Shown here: one piece after another, positions 27,332-36,086 of the stretch | Numbering within the stretch: position 1 is the stretch's first letter | Layout: each line of letters starts with the position of its first letter | NCBI RefSeq assembly: GCF_009495745.1 | Contig: NZ_WIDQ01000016.1 | Location: 32,562-96,561, forward strand | Direction: 5' to 3' | Length of the DNA stretch: 64,000 nucleotides | Source: Niveispirillum sp. SYP-B3756 | GTDB lineage: Bacteria > Pseudomonadota > Alphaproteobacteria > Azospirillales > Azospirillaceae | Notes under the pieces: generated by a model | Told to the model about the DNA's origin: nothing | The model's database searches: none | Seen by the model: only the letters and a program-made list of their open reading frames with translations | Position numbers and translations under genes: made by a program

Positions 27332-27640
27332 ATGTCCCTCGTCACCATCATGCCTTCCGGCAAGACCATCGACGCCACGGAGGGCATGACCCTGCTGGCC
27401 GCGATCCTGGCCGCCGACGAAACCCTGACCCACAAATGCAACGGCAATGCCTCCTGCGGCACCTGTCACGTCTTTGTACATGAGGGCCGCAAGGGCCTGA
27501 CGCGCGTCGCGCGGGAAGAGAATGAGAAGCTGGACAGCATTGTCGGCGTCGGATCGAAATCGCGGCTGGCCTGTCAGGCCAAGGTGCTGGGGACCGAGCC
27601 GATCAAGGTGGAACTGCTGGGCTTCGCGTCCGGCTTCTGA
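27332..27640 (+). CDS. Plant-type [2Fe-2S] ferredoxin
   Basis: Encodes 102 residues with HKCNGNASCGTCHVFV and, 30 residues on, RLACQAKV: four cysteines in the C-x5-C-x2-C-xn-C order of [2Fe-2S] ferredoxins. It could pass electrons to nitrogenase or to Fe-S assembly. AGAAGGAG precedes the ATG. It lies near the end of the nifB operon, followed by one small gene. Confidence 0.92.
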   Translation: MSLVTIMPSGKTIDATEGMTLLAAILAADETLTHKCNGNASCGTCHVFVHEGRKGLTRVAREENEKLDSIVGVGSKSRLACQAKVLGTEPIKVELLGFASGF

Positions 27641-27666
27641 GCAACCCAAGACAGGAGGATAAGGCG

Positions 27667-27876
27667 ATGGAACAGGAAAGTTTGATGATCCATGTCCGTT
27701 TCGCGCCCGATGGCAGCGTGACGGAAATCGGTGAACGTCCGCCAGGCCTGCCGGCGCAGGCCTGGTTCAATCTGCTGAGCGACAAGGCGATGGGCCGTTA
27801 TCAGGCCTATGCCGGTGGGCGCGGCCTGTTTCGGCTGCCGCGTGAACTGGTTCAGGAACTGAAGGCGGCGGCTTGA
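27667..27876 (+). CDS. Small hypothetical protein ending the nifB operon
   Basis: Encodes 69 residues (MEQESLMIHVRFAPDGSVTEIGERPPGLPAQAWFNLLSD...). An excellent AGGAGGA site is 10 bases upstream. The first half looks like two short beta strands and the rest like helices (QAWFNLLSDKAMGRYQAY, LPRELVQELKAAA). No family recognised. It is the last plus-strand gene before a bidirectional terminator, so it belongs to the nifB transcript. Confidence 0.75.
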   Translation: MEQESLMIHVRFAPDGSVTEIGERPPGLPAQAWFNLLSDKAMGRYQAYAGGRGLFRLPRELVQELKAAA

Positions 27877-27924
27877 CGAGAGGCCGCCCCGGTTTCCGAT
27901 AATCGATACGGCTACAAAATGACC

Positions 27925-27963
27925 GCAACAGGCCGGGGGGTGTTCACCCCTCCGGCCTGTTGC
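27925..27963. terminator. Strong bidirectional hairpin ending the nifB operon
   Basis: An 18-base stem beginning GCAACAGGCCGG and ending CCGGCCTGTTGC closes on a TTC loop. It overlaps the last codons of the minus-strand haemoglobin gene and is 48 bases after the last plus-strand gene. Confidence 0.85.
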
Positions 27964-28348
27964 GCATCCAGTCGGCCAAGGGGGTCAGGGCCTGCATGAT
28001 GGCGTCGCGCGCCTGGGCGCTGGGCACCGTGTCCTCCAGGGCCAGACGCATGCAGTGCAGCCAGGCATCCCGCTCCGCGATACCGACCGGGAAGCCCATA
28101 TGCCGGGACTTCAGGCGCGGATGGCCGCGCTCGGCGGAATAATCGCCGGGTCCGCCCATCCATTGCGCCAGATAAAGCCGCAGCACCCGCTTGGTCTCCG
28201 TCAGGTCGGGTGCATGGATCGCGCGCAGTTCCCGCGCTTCGGGAAGGCTGTCCATCAGATCATAGAACCGGTCCACCAGCCGGGCGATGGTGGGGGCACC
28301 ACCGATCACTTCATAGATCACCGCTTGCTGGGTTGTTTGCGTCATCAT
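27944..28348 (-). CDS. Group II truncated haemoglobin
   Basis: Encodes 134 residues starting MMTQTTQQAVIYEVIGGAPTIARLVDRFYDLM. The segment PRLKSRHMGFPVGIAERDAWLHCM contains the proximal haem histidine and the tryptophan typical of group II. Such proteins bind oxygen or nitric oxide. Placed in a nif island and divergent from the suf operon, with a sigma-54-like promoter at 28390-28405 and a shared NifA site, it may buffer oxygen or detoxify NO during N2 fixation. The ATG at 28348 or the next one at 28345 could be the start; no strong ribosome site is seen. Confidence 0.9.
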   Translation of the reverse strand: MMTQTTQQAVIYEVIGGAPTIARLVDRFYDLMDSLPEARELRAIHAPDLTETKRVLRLYLAQWMGGPGDYSAERGHPRLKSRHMGFPVGIAERDAWLHCMRLALEDTVPSAQARDAIMQALTPLADWMRNRPEG

Positions 28349-28389
28349 GGCTCGCTCAATTCTGCCGATCGGGTTGCGGACAGACGGGC

Positions 28390-28405
28390 TGCATAAAACA
28401 TGCCG
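28390..28405 (-). promoter_or_regulatory. Sigma-54-like -24/-12 promoter for the truncated haemoglobin
   Basis: Minus strand reads CGGCATGTTTTATGCA, keeping GG-N10-GC. The start would be near 28379, about 31 bases before the ATG. Confidence 0.55.
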
Positions 28406-28459
28406 GGGGAGAGGGTCGGGTAACGGCTGGTGGGGCGGGGATTTCGTCTCAAATCCCCC

Positions 28460-28475
28460 TGTCGGGATTGCGACA
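28460..28475. promoter_or_regulatory. NifA upstream activator sequence (shared, suf and haemoglobin)
   Basis: TGTCGGGATTGCGACA is an exact TGT-N10-ACA site, differing by one or two bases from those at 8063 and 12367. It is 62 bases from the suf promoter and 54 bases from the haemoglobin promoter. Confidence 0.9.
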
Positions 28476-28537
28476 AAGTCGGATTGCCGACGTGGTCTGT
28501 TTGTCGAAAAACCGCACAAACAGGGCGGATCGGCTGC

Positions 28538-28553
28538 TGGCACGGTGGTTGCT
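28538..28553 (+). promoter_or_regulatory. Sigma-54 -24/-12 promoter of the suf operon
   Basis: TGGCACGGTGGTTGCT matches TGGCAC-N5-TTGC[AT] fully. The start near 28565 gives a leader of about 38 bases before sufB. Confidence 0.93.
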
Positions 28554-28602
28554 GTAGGGATGGGGAGCCATTCGCATCGCCACGACCGGGATATCGATCG
28601 CC

Positions 28603-30087
28603 ATGTCCGATGCCACCATCGCTGAACGCGCCACCGCCGCTCCCGAAAACATTCTGGACAGCCTTGTCCAGGCAGAAGAGGGCTACAAATACGGGTTCTT
28701 CACCGAGATCGAGGCGGAGGAAGCGCCGCCGGGCCTGAACGAGGATATCGTCCGGTTCATTTCGGCCAAGAAGGGTGAACCCGCCTGGCTGCTGGAATGG
28801 CGGCTGAGGGCCTTCCGCCGCTGGCAGACGATGGACCCGCCGGACTGGGCCAAGCTGAACATCGCCCCCATCGATTATCAGGCGGCCAGCTATTATTCTG
28901 CGCCCAAATCCCTGAAGGACGCACCCAAAAGCCTGGACGAGGTCGATCCCGAGCTGCTGAAGACCTATGAGAAGCTGGGCATTCCGCTCGGCGAACGGGC
29001 GGCCCTGGCCGGTGTGGCGGTGGATGCCGTGTTCGACAGCGTGTCGGTCGCCACCACCTACAAGGACAAGCTGGGGGAACTGGGCATCATCTTCTGTTCC
29101 TTCGGGGAGGCGGTGCGCGAGCATCCCGACCTGGTGCGCCGTTATCTGGGCTCCGTCGTGCCGGTGGCCGATAATTTCTTCGCCGCATTGAATTCGGCTG
29201 TGTTCAGCGATGGTTCCTTTGTCTATGTGCCGCCCGGCGTGCGCTGCCCGATGGAACTGTCGACTTATTTCCGCATCAATGCGGCCAAGACCGGTCAGTT
29301 CGAGCGCACGCTGCTGATCGCCGACAAGGGTGCCTATGTCAGCTATCTGGAGGGCTGCACGGCCCCGCAGCGCGACGAGAACCAGTTGCATGCCGCCGTG
29401 GTGGAACTGATCGCCCTGGAGGATGCCGAGATCAAATATGCCACGGTCCAGAACTGGTATCCCGGCGACGCGGAAGGCCGGGGCGGCATCTATAATTTCG
29501 TCACCAAGCGCGGCGCCTGTCGTGGTGCCCGCGCCAAGATCTCCTGGGCGCAGGTGGAGACGGGTTCGGCCATCACCTGGAAATATCCCAGTTGCCTGTT
29601 AGAGGGCGACCATTCGGTTGGCGCCTTCTATTCGGTGGCCATTACCAATAACCGCCAGCAGGCCGATACCGGCACCAAGATGATCCATATCGGGCGCAAT
29701 ACCAGCTCGACCGTCATCTCCAAGGGCATATCGGCGGGGCGCGGCCAGAACACCTATCGCGGGCAGGTCAAGGTTCTGTCCGCCGCCGACGGCGCCCGCA
29801 ACTATACCCAGTGCGACAGCCTGCTGATCGGCAAGTCCTGCGGCGCCCATACCGTGCCCTATATCGACGTGCGCCACCCCGGCGCCAAGGTGGAGCACGA
29901 GGCGACGACGTCGAAGATCAGCGACGAGCAGATGTTCTATTGCCAGCAGCGCGGCCTGACGGCCGAGGATGCCCTGTCGCTGATCGTCAACGGCTTCTGC
30001 AAGGAAGTGCTGAACGAGCTGCCGATGGAATTCGCGGTCGAGGCACAGAAGCTGCTGGCCGTCAGTCTGGAAGGCAGCGTGGGCTGA
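28603..30087 (+). CDS. sufB: Fe-S assembly scaffold SufB
   Basis: Encodes 494 residues, full length. With SufC and SufD it forms the SufBC2D scaffold that builds Fe-S clusters under stress. Typical segments are [41 protein letters not shown] and [32 protein letters not shown]. It is the first gene of a six-gene suf operon with a NifA site and sigma-54 promoter, so this copy is tied to N2 fixation rather than to iron or oxidative control. Confidence 0.97.
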   Translation: MSDATIAERATAAPENILDSLVQAEEGYKYGFFTEIEAEEAPPGLNEDIVRFISAKKGEPAWLLEWRLRAFRRWQTMDPPDWAKLNIAPIDYQAASYYSAPKSLKDAPKSLDEVDPELLKTYEKLGIPLGERAALAGVAVDAVFDSVSVATTYKDKLGELGIIFCSFGEAVREHPDLVRRYLGSVVPVADNFFAALNSAVFSDGSFVYVPPGVRCPMELSTYFRINAAKTGQFERTLLIADKGAYVSYLEGCTAPQRDENQLHAAVVELIALEDAEIKYATVQNWYPGDAEGRGGIYNFVTKRGACRGARAKISWAQVETGSAITWKYPSCLLEGDHSVGAFYSVAITNNRQQADTGTKMIHIGRNTSSTVISKGISAGRGQNTYRGQVKVLSAADGARNYTQCDSLLIGKSCGAHTVPYIDVRHPGAKVEHEATTSKISDEQMFYCQQRGLTAEDALSLIVNGFCKEVLNELPMEFAVEAQKLLAVSLEGSVG

Positions 30088-30154
30088 TCGCGGCCCCGTT
30101 CCCCCGTTTTCATGTTCGACGGTCTCCCCGCCCTGGAACGAAAGGATTTTCCCC

Positions 30155-30913
30155 ATGGTCAATATTCTGGAAGTCCGCGACCTGCGAGCCCGCATCACGG
30201 GTGGACGGGAGGTGCTGAAAGGCATCGATCTGACTGTCGCACCGGGGGAGGTGCATGCCATCATGGGGCCCAATGGTGCGGGTAAAAGCACGCTGTCCAG
30301 CGTGCTGGCGGGTAAGCCCGGCTATGAGGTGACGGCGGGATCGGTGCTCTACAAGGGCGTGGACCTGCTTTCGATGCCGCCGGATGAGCGGGCGCGGGAA
30401 GGCGTGTTCCTGGCCTTCCAGTATCCGGTGGAGATCCCCGGTGTGAACAATATGTATTTCCTGCGCGCCGCCCTGAATGCCGGCCGCCGGCAGCGCGGCC
30501 AGCCGGAACTGGACGCACAGCAGTTCTTGAAGGCCGTGAAGGAGAAGCTGAAGCTGCTGGATATCGGCGACGATCTGCTGCGCCGCGCCGTCAATGTCGG
30601 CTTCTCCGGCGGGGAGAAGAAGCGCAACGAGATTTTCCAGATGGCCATGCTGGAGCCAAATCTTGCGCTGCTGGACGAAACCGACAGCGGCCTGGACATC
30701 GATGCGTTGCGCACCGTGTCGGACGGGGTGAACCGGCTGCGCGATCCGGGCCGGGCCATTGTCTTGGTCACCCATTACCAGCGGCTGCTGGACTATGTCG
30801 TGCCCGACCATGTGCATGTGCTGGCCGATGGCCGCATCGTGGCGTCGGGCGACAAGCATTTCGCGGCGGAGCTGGAACGCACCGGCTATGCCCATCTCTG
30901 CGATGCCGCCTGA
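30155..30913 (+). CDS. sufC: Fe-S assembly ATPase SufC
   Basis: Encodes 252 residues, an ABC-type ATPase without membrane partners. Walker A GPNGAGKSTL, the signature VGFSGGEKKRNEI and Walker B LALLDETDSGLDID are complete. It powers SufB-SufD rearrangement during cluster assembly. It follows sufB by 67 bases with GAAAGGA upstream and precedes sufD by 14. Confidence 0.97.
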   Translation: MVNILEVRDLRARITGGREVLKGIDLTVAPGEVHAIMGPNGAGKSTLSSVLAGKPGYEVTAGSVLYKGVDLLSMPPDERAREGVFLAFQYPVEIPGVNNMYFLRAALNAGRRQRGQPELDAQQFLKAVKEKLKLLDIGDDLLRRAVNVGFSGGEKKRNEIFQMAMLEPNLALLDETDSGLDIDALRTVSDGVNRLRDPGRAIVLVTHYQRLLDYVVPDHVHVLADGRIVASGDKHFAAELERTGYAHLCDAA

Positions 30914-30927
30914 GGGGGGGAGCCGCC

Positions 30928-32232
30928 ATGCTGATCACCGATGACAGTGCCCCCTTCCAGGAAGCCTACCGCCATCTGCTGGCCGGGACGGACCAGCCGG
31001 ACTGGCTGCGGTCGCAGCGGCAGGCGGGAATGGAGAGGTTCACCGATCTGGGCTTTCCCACCCGCCGGCAGGAGGCCTGGCGCTTCACTGACCTGGAACA
31101 ATTGACGGCGCAGCCGCGCCTGCCCAGCCTGGATGGCGCCCCGCCGCTGCCGGCGGACCTGCTGGAACCCTGGCGTCTGGCGGGTAAAACCCATCGGCTG
31201 GTGCTGGTCAATGGCCGCTTCGAACCGGCCCTGTCCACCATCGGCACCCTGCCGGACGGGGTGTGGCTGGCCCCCCTGGCGGAGACGGTGCTGCGGCGTC
31301 CCGACGTGGCGGCCATGGCGTTCGGTGCCGATGGCAATGCCTTTGCCTTCCTGAACGCCGCCCTGTTCACCGACGGGGCCGTGCTGGTGCTGGCACCGGG
31401 AACGGTGCTGGAAATGCCGGTGGAGATCATCCATTACAGCACGGGCGACACCCAGGTGTCGGCGCATCCCCGGCTGCGGGTCATGCTGGGCGACGGGGCT
31501 CGCGCCACGCTGGTGGAAACCGCCGCCGGCGACGGCAATGGCTGGACCAATGCCGTCATCGACGTGACCCTGGGGGCGGATGCGGAACTGACCCATGTGC
31601 ATGTGCAAGGCGAGGGCGCGGATGCGGCCCATACCAGCCTGCTGACAGCCGAACTGGGCAGCCGGGCCCGGTACCGGACCTTTGCCTTGATCACGGGGGC
31701 CAGCCTTTCCCGGCGTGACATGCAGGTCACGCTGTCCGGGCCCGGTGCCGTCTTCACCCTGCACGGGGCCTATCTGCTGGATGGCGGACAGGAAGCGACG
31801 CTGGCCGTGCGGGCCGACCACAAGGTACCTGACTGCCGCACGGAAGAGGTGGTGAAGGGCGTGCTGCAAGGGGCCGCGCACGGCGTGTTCCTGGGTACGG
31901 TCGCGGTGCGGCCGGGGGCCGACGGCACCGATGCAAGGCAGTTGAACCGCAACCTGCTGCTGAGCCCGTCAACCCGCGTCGATACCAAGCCGGAATTGGA
32001 GATTTTCGCCGACGACGTCAAATGCAGCCATGGTGCCACCGTGGGCAGCCTGGACGAGGCGGCTTTGTTCTATCTCCAGGCCCGTGGCATCGATCCGGTG
32101 ACGGCCCGGTCCATGCTGGTGGCGGCGTTTGCCGCCGAAGTGATCGATGCCGCCGGACTGGAGGGAGAGGTGGAAGCGCTGCTGCGCCGGCATCTTGCCC
32201 GCTGGCTGGGCGGGGAAGGGGGGCTGGGATGA
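30928..32232 (+). CDS. sufD: Fe-S assembly protein SufD
   Basis: Encodes 434 residues. GFPTRRQEAWRFTDLEQL near the N-terminus and the C-terminal KPELEIFADDVKCSHGATVGSLDEAALFYLQARGI are SufD hallmarks. SufD pairs with SufB and SufC. Its stop overlaps the sufS start (ATGA region at 32229-32232). Confidence 0.96.
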   Translation: MLITDDSAPFQEAYRHLLAGTDQPDWLRSQRQAGMERFTDLGFPTRRQEAWRFTDLEQLTAQPRLPSLDGAPPLPADLLEPWRLAGKTHRLVLVNGRFEPALSTIGTLPDGVWLAPLAETVLRRPDVAAMAFGADGNAFAFLNAALFTDGAVLVLAPGTVLEMPVEIIHYSTGDTQVSAHPRLRVMLGDGARATLVETAAGDGNGWTNAVIDVTLGADAELTHVHVQGEGADAAHTSLLTAELGSRARYRTFALITGASLSRRDMQVTLSGPGAVFTLHGAYLLDGGQEATLAVRADHKVPDCRTEEVVKGVLQGAAHGVFLGTVAVRPGADGTDARQLNRNLLLSPSTRVDTKPELEIFADDVKCSHGATVGSLDEAALFYLQARGIDPVTARSMLVAAFAAEVIDAAGLEGEVEALLRRHLARWLGGEGGLG

Positions 32233-33482
32233 ACCTGCTGCTGAAGGAACGCGCCACGCCGGCGGCGGCACCGGCGTTCGATCCGGAGGAACTGCGCCAG
32301 CAATTCCCCATCTTCGCCCGCAACCCCGGTCTGGTCTTCCTGGACACGGCCGCCAGCGCGCAGAAGCCGGTCGCCGTCATTGACGGGCTGGCCGAATTTT
32401 ATCGCGGCGACTATGCCAATGTGCATCGCGGCGTCTATCGCCTGAGCGCGCGGTCCACGCAGCGGTACGAGGCCGCGCGGGAAACCGTGGCCCGGTTCCT
32501 GAACGCTGCCGCGTCGGAAATCGTCTTCGTGCGCGGTGCCACGGAAGGGATCAATCTGGTGGCCCAGAGCTGGGGACCGGCCTTCCTGAAGCCGGGCGAT
32601 CAGGTGCTGGTGTCGGAACTGGAACATCATTCCAACATCGTGCCCTGGCAGATGCTGCGCCAGCGCCTGGGTATCGAGCTTGTCGTGGTGCCCATCGACG
32701 CCACGGGCGGGCTGGACATGGTGGCCTTTGCCCGCCTGCTGGGGCCGCGCACCAGACTGGTGGCCGTTACCCACGTCGCCAATGTCAGCGGTTGTGTCGT
32801 GCCGGTGGTTGACATCGTGCGGCTGGCCCATGAGGCCGGCGCCAGGGTGCTGCTGGACGGGTGTCAGGCGGTGCCGCGCCTGCCCGTGGATGTGCGGGCA
32901 CTGGGCTGCGACTTCTATGTCTTCTCCGGCCATAAATGCTATGGCCCCACGGGGATCGGTGCGCTTTATGCCCGCGAGGGGCTGCTGGACGCGATGCCGC
33001 CCTGGCAGGGCGGCGGGGACATGATCCGCACCGTCTGCTTTGAGGAGACCACCTATCAGGATGGGCCGCAGCGGTTCGAGGCGGGGACGCCCGACATTTC
33101 CGGCGCCATCGGTCTGGCCCTGGCGCTGGACTTCATGACCGGGCTGGGCGGTGATGCCATCCGCGACCATGAAGCGGACCTGACCCGCTATGCGGAGGCG
33201 ATGCTGGGCGATGTGCCCGGCGTCAGTCTGGTCGGCGCCGGGGACGAACGGCTGGGGGCCGTGTCGTTCCTGGTCGATGGCATCCATCCCCACGATCTGG
33301 CCACCATCTTTGACCAGTATGACGTGGCCGTGCGCGCCGGGCATCATTGCGCCCAGCCGCTGATGGACCGGCTGGGCCTGCCGGCCACCACCCGCGCCTC
33401 CTTCGGGGTTTACAGCACCAGGGCCGATGTCGATGCGCTGGTGGCGGCGGTGCGCGCCGCGCAGAAACTGTTCGGCTGTTGA
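32229..33482 (+). CDS. sufS: Cysteine desulfurase SufS
   Basis: Encodes 417 residues, group II desulfurase. The PLP lysine lies in VFSGHKCYGPTGIGALY and the catalytic cysteine in VRAGHHCAQPLMDRLG. YLDTAAS-like start VFLDTAASAQKP and HRGVYRLSARSTQRYE are typical. Group II enzymes need a sulfur acceptor such as SufU or SufE; sufU follows at once and no sufE is present. It is the second desulfurase of the island after nifS. Confidence 0.96.
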   Translation: MNLLLKERATPAAAPAFDPEELRQQFPIFARNPGLVFLDTAASAQKPVAVIDGLAEFYRGDYANVHRGVYRLSARSTQRYEAARETVARFLNAAASEIVFVRGATEGINLVAQSWGPAFLKPGDQVLVSELEHHSNIVPWQMLRQRLGIELVVVPIDATGGLDMVAFARLLGPRTRLVAVTHVANVSGCVVPVVDIVRLAHEAGARVLLDGCQAVPRLPVDVRALGCDFYVFSGHKCYGPTGIGALYAREGLLDAMPPWQGGGDMIRTVCFEETTYQDGPQRFEAGTPDISGAIGLALALDFMTGLGGDAIRDHEADLTRYAEAMLGDVPGVSLVGAGDERLGAVSFLVDGIHPHDLATIFDQYDVAVRAGHHCAQPLMDRLGLPATTRASFGVYSTRADVDALVAAVRAAQKLFGC

Positions 33483-33494
33483 AGGGGGAGAAAG

Positions 33495-33959
33495 ATGGAC
33501 CTGCGCGATCTTTATCAGGACATTGTCCTGGATCACGGGCGGCATCCCCGGAACTTCCGCGTGCTGACCGATGCCAATCATCTGGCCCATGGCCACAACC
33601 CGCTGTGCGGCGACAAGGTCACCGTGTTCCTGCGGTTGGACGGCGACCGGATCGCCGATGTCAGCTTTGAAGGCAAGGGCTGCGCCATTTCCACCGCGTC
33701 GGCCTCGCTGATGACGGAGATTGTCCTGGGCAAGACCCTGGCGGAGGCATCGACCCTGTTCGGCCATTTCCATGACACGGTGACCAAGGGCGATGGTGCC
33801 GAACTGCCGCCCGATCTGGCAGAGGATGGCGAGCGGCTGCAGCCGCTCGCCGGGGTCAAGGCCTATCCCGCCCGGGTCAAATGCGCGACGTTGGCCTGGC
33901 ACACGCTGGACGCGGCGGTGAAGGGCGGCGGCCTGTCTGCCCCGGTCAAGACGGAATAG
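33495..33959 (+). CDS. sufU: Sulfur acceptor / scaffold SufU
   Basis: Encodes 154 residues of the IscU/SufU family: DHGRHPRNFR, NPLCGDKVTVFL, FEGKGCAISTASASLMTE and ARVKCATLAWHTL carry the three conserved cysteines and aspartate. The insertion before the last cysteine is that of SufU, which receives sulfur from SufS through zinc exchange. Since the island's nifU lacks an IscU domain, this protein is the only U-type protein seen here. Confidence 0.93.
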   Translation: MDLRDLYQDIVLDHGRHPRNFRVLTDANHLAHGHNPLCGDKVTVFLRLDGDRIADVSFEGKGCAISTASASLMTEIVLGKTLAEASTLFGHFHDTVTKGDGAELPPDLAEDGERLQPLAGVKAYPARVKCATLAWHTLDAAVKGGGLSAPVKTE

Positions 33960-33968
33960 GAGGGGACG

Positions 33969-34337
33969 ATGGATATCGCCGGCCCGCAATACGACATCGA
34001 CCAGGATATGCCCGTCCGGCGCGTCTTCGACACAGCGGCGCTGAAGGCCGATGTGATGGAAGCGATCTGCACCATTCGTGACCCGGAACTTCCCGTCAAT
34101 CTGGTCGATCTGGGTCTGATCTATGACGTGCAGATGCGTGAGAACGGCATGGTCCATATCGAGATGACCCTGACGACGCCCGCCTGTCCCGTCGCCTCCG
34201 CCCTGCCGGCGGAAGTACAGCACCTAGTCTCCCTGGTGCCGGGCGTCACGCTGGTGACGGTGGATCTGGTCTGGGATCCGCCCTGGTCGCAGGACCGCAT
34301 GTCGGAAAGCGCCCGGCTGGAACTGGGGTTGATCTAA
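33969..34337 (+). CDS. sufT: SufT (MIP18/DUF59 family)
   Basis: Encodes 122 residues: MEAICTIRDPELPVNLVDLGLIYDVQ and MTLTTPACPVASALPAEVQ are the DUF59 signature with its single reactive cysteine. SufT helps mature Fe-S proteins when demand is high. It ends the suf operon; immediately after it the sequence turns into insertion-sequence remains, with no clear terminator. Confidence 0.93.
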   Translation: MDIAGPQYDIDQDMPVRRVFDTAALKADVMEAICTIRDPELPVNLVDLGLIYDVQMRENGMVHIEMTLTTPACPVASALPAEVQHLVSLVPGVTLVTVDLVWDPPWSQDRMSESARLELGLI

Positions 34338-34379
34338 CAGGCTTTCGATTCCGTTGAGTTTTTGTGGGGGAGGGGGACG

Positions 34380-34481
34380 TTGTGCGGGAGCGACGTTCGC
34401 AGTGACAGCCTGTTTTTGTATGTGAGCGGCGAGGCGCGTGTTCCGGCGGCGCATCCGTTGCGTCCGATCCGGGCGATGGAC
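34380..34481 (+). pseudogene. Remnant of an IS1182/IS5-type transposase N-terminus
   Basis: Reading from TTG at 34380 gives CGSDVRSDSLFLYVSGEARV, then PAAHPLRPIRAMD, close to the start of IS1182/IS5-type transposases (RGSD...LFSYV..E.RVP..HPLR.IR). It then runs into unrelated sequence. About 34 codons remain, so this is a dead fragment. Confidence 0.7.
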
Positions 34482-34537
34482 TTGCCCTGGAAAAAAGTGG
34501 AGAGCCATCGTCCTAAAATTAGGGTCTGATGGAGGTA

Positions 34538-35548
34538 GAACTGTTCCCCCGTGAGCGGACAGTTTTTGTTCGGTCAAGATGCCGGTGAACCTCGGGCTGG
34601 TGAATTGTCCGCCCTGGACGGTGTTGAAGATTTCGGGCTTGCCGTGGCCGGCCATGGCCTCCTGCAGGGCCTCCAGGCAGAAATCGATGTCCATGCTGTT
34701 GGATAGCTTCCAGGCCAGCACCCTACGCGATGCCCAGTCCATCACGGCGATCAGGTACAGGAAGCCCCGCCGCATGGGAATGTAGGTGATGTCCGTACAC
34801 CTGACATGGTCCGGCCGGTCAATGGTCAGATCCCGCAGCAGGTAGGGCCAGATCTTGTGCTCGGGATGGGGAACGCTGGTCTTCGGCCGTTGGTAGATGG
34901 CTGCCAACCCCATCCGGCCCATCAAGCCGGCGCACCCGTTTACGATTGACGACGTGACCCTGGCGCCGCAGATGGCGGGTCATCTGCCGGCTGCCATACC
35001 AGGGCGTCTCCAGGAACTGGGCATCGATCAAGCGCATCAGCGCCAGGTTCTCAGCACTCTCGCCCCGTACCGGCCCGTAATAATACGACCGGCTGATCGA
35101 CAGCAGCGCGCATTGCCGGACAACCGACAAGCCGGGATGGGATCGATCCACCATCTCCCGCCTCCGACCGGCGCTCATCGACCGGAGGCCTTGCGCAAAA
35201 AGCTTGTCCCGGACCCGATCCGGGATCCCGTTCCACCACCAACTGACCGATCTTGGCGTGCAGCCGGTCGATCTCGACCGCATCAACAACTGGAGTGGCC
35301 TCGGCTTTGCCGGAAAACGACGCGGCCATCCCCTCGATCGCCTGCTTGCGCCAAGCGCTGATCATCGTCTGGTGAACACCGTGCTGCGACACAAGCTGCG
35401 CCATCGTCAACTCGCCCCGGATCGCATCAAGTGCCACCTTCGCCTTGAAATCAGCCGAATATCGCTTCCTCTGTCCCGTCATGTCGGTCGTCCTTCAATA
35501 AGGCCGAACCAAGCTTAGCAAACTGTCCGCTCACGGGGGACCAGCTCT
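34538..35548 (-). mobile_element. Degenerate IS3-family element, copy 1
   Basis: About 1.0 kb bounded by inverted repeats of the form AGA[AG]CTG[GT]TCCCCCGTG, running on into AGCGGACAG at both ends. The minus strand encodes an OrfA-like start (MTGQRKRYSADFKAKVALDA, from 35482). It is followed in shifted frames by OrfB pieces: SVVRQCALLSISRSYYYGPVRG from about 35190, then PKTSVPHPEHKIWPYLLRDL and CTDITYIPMRRGF from 34925 downwards. At least two frameshifts break the genes, and the OrfB C-terminus with the last catalytic residue is deleted right up to the left repeat. The element is dead. It marks the left edge of the foreign segment. Confidence 0.88.
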
Positions 35549-35561
35549 GGCGTCCTCGGAT

Positions 35562-35696
35562 AACGTTACAGGGTCCAATCGGAACGTTTCCGGGCGGTTT
35601 CATCGTCCCGGACGCGTCTTGGCCTGGGTAGCCACCAGGGCTGCCACTAGGTAGCCGTGGCATTGTTAAGCCATCAATTACGCAAAAATGGCGCAA
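35562..35696. repeat. Long imperfect direct repeat, unit 1
   Basis: This unit begins AACGTTACAGGGTCCAATCG and ends near AATGGCGCAA. Unit 2 at 35834-35970 is the same sequence with scattered changes and a few small indels, in the same direction, offset by 272 bases. Neither unit holds an open reading frame that looks real. Confidence 0.88.
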
Positions 35697-35833
35697 GGCG
35701 AACAGTAATGCCCCCGGCAGGCGGTATGCCTGCGGTCACGGAGATTGCCAGCTGCTCCCCCCGCGGCTGCCTTAACGCGGTGTCCCGGAACTGCACTTGG
35801 GGCGCTGCACTACGCGTACGGGCGTCGCCAGAC

Positions 35834-35970
35834 AACGTTACAGGGTCCAATCGGAACGTTTCCGGGCAGTTTCGAGCGTCCCGGTCGCGTCTTAGCCTCG
35901 GTAGCCACCAGGGTGGCCAGCGGGTAACCATGGCATCGTTATGGCAATAGTTACGCAAAAAATGACGCAA
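35834..35970. repeat. Long imperfect direct repeat, unit 2
   Basis: Second copy of the 35562-35696 repeat, also beginning AACGTTACAGGGTCCAATCG and ending AATGACGCAA. It ends 116 bases before the TonB receptor gene. The sequence between the units (35697-35833) shows no gene. Together they could be a duplicated control region or remains of a small mobile element. Confidence 0.88.
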
Positions 35971-36016
35971 CTGTTGCTATTTTGAAACAATGGCGGTGTC
36001 GAGGCTCGGGACCACG

Positions 36017-36047
36017 ACAAGCGCCGGCCAGGAGCGGTGGCGCTTGT
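36017..36047 (+). promoter_or_regulatory. Hairpin in the leader of the TonB receptor gene
   Basis: ACAAGCGCC and GGCGCTTGT form a 9-base perfect stem with a 13-base loop, followed by an AT-rich stretch and then AGGAGG and the ATG at 36087. It might be an operator or an RNA control element. Confidence 0.45.
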
Positions 36048-36086
36048 TAACTAATAATTATATTTCAAAACAGGAGGCGAGACGTC

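Noticed and set aside
32070..34223. Long minus-strand frame opposite sufS and sufU
   Set aside because: Antisense shadow; sufS, sufU and sufT on the plus strand have full catalytic motifs.
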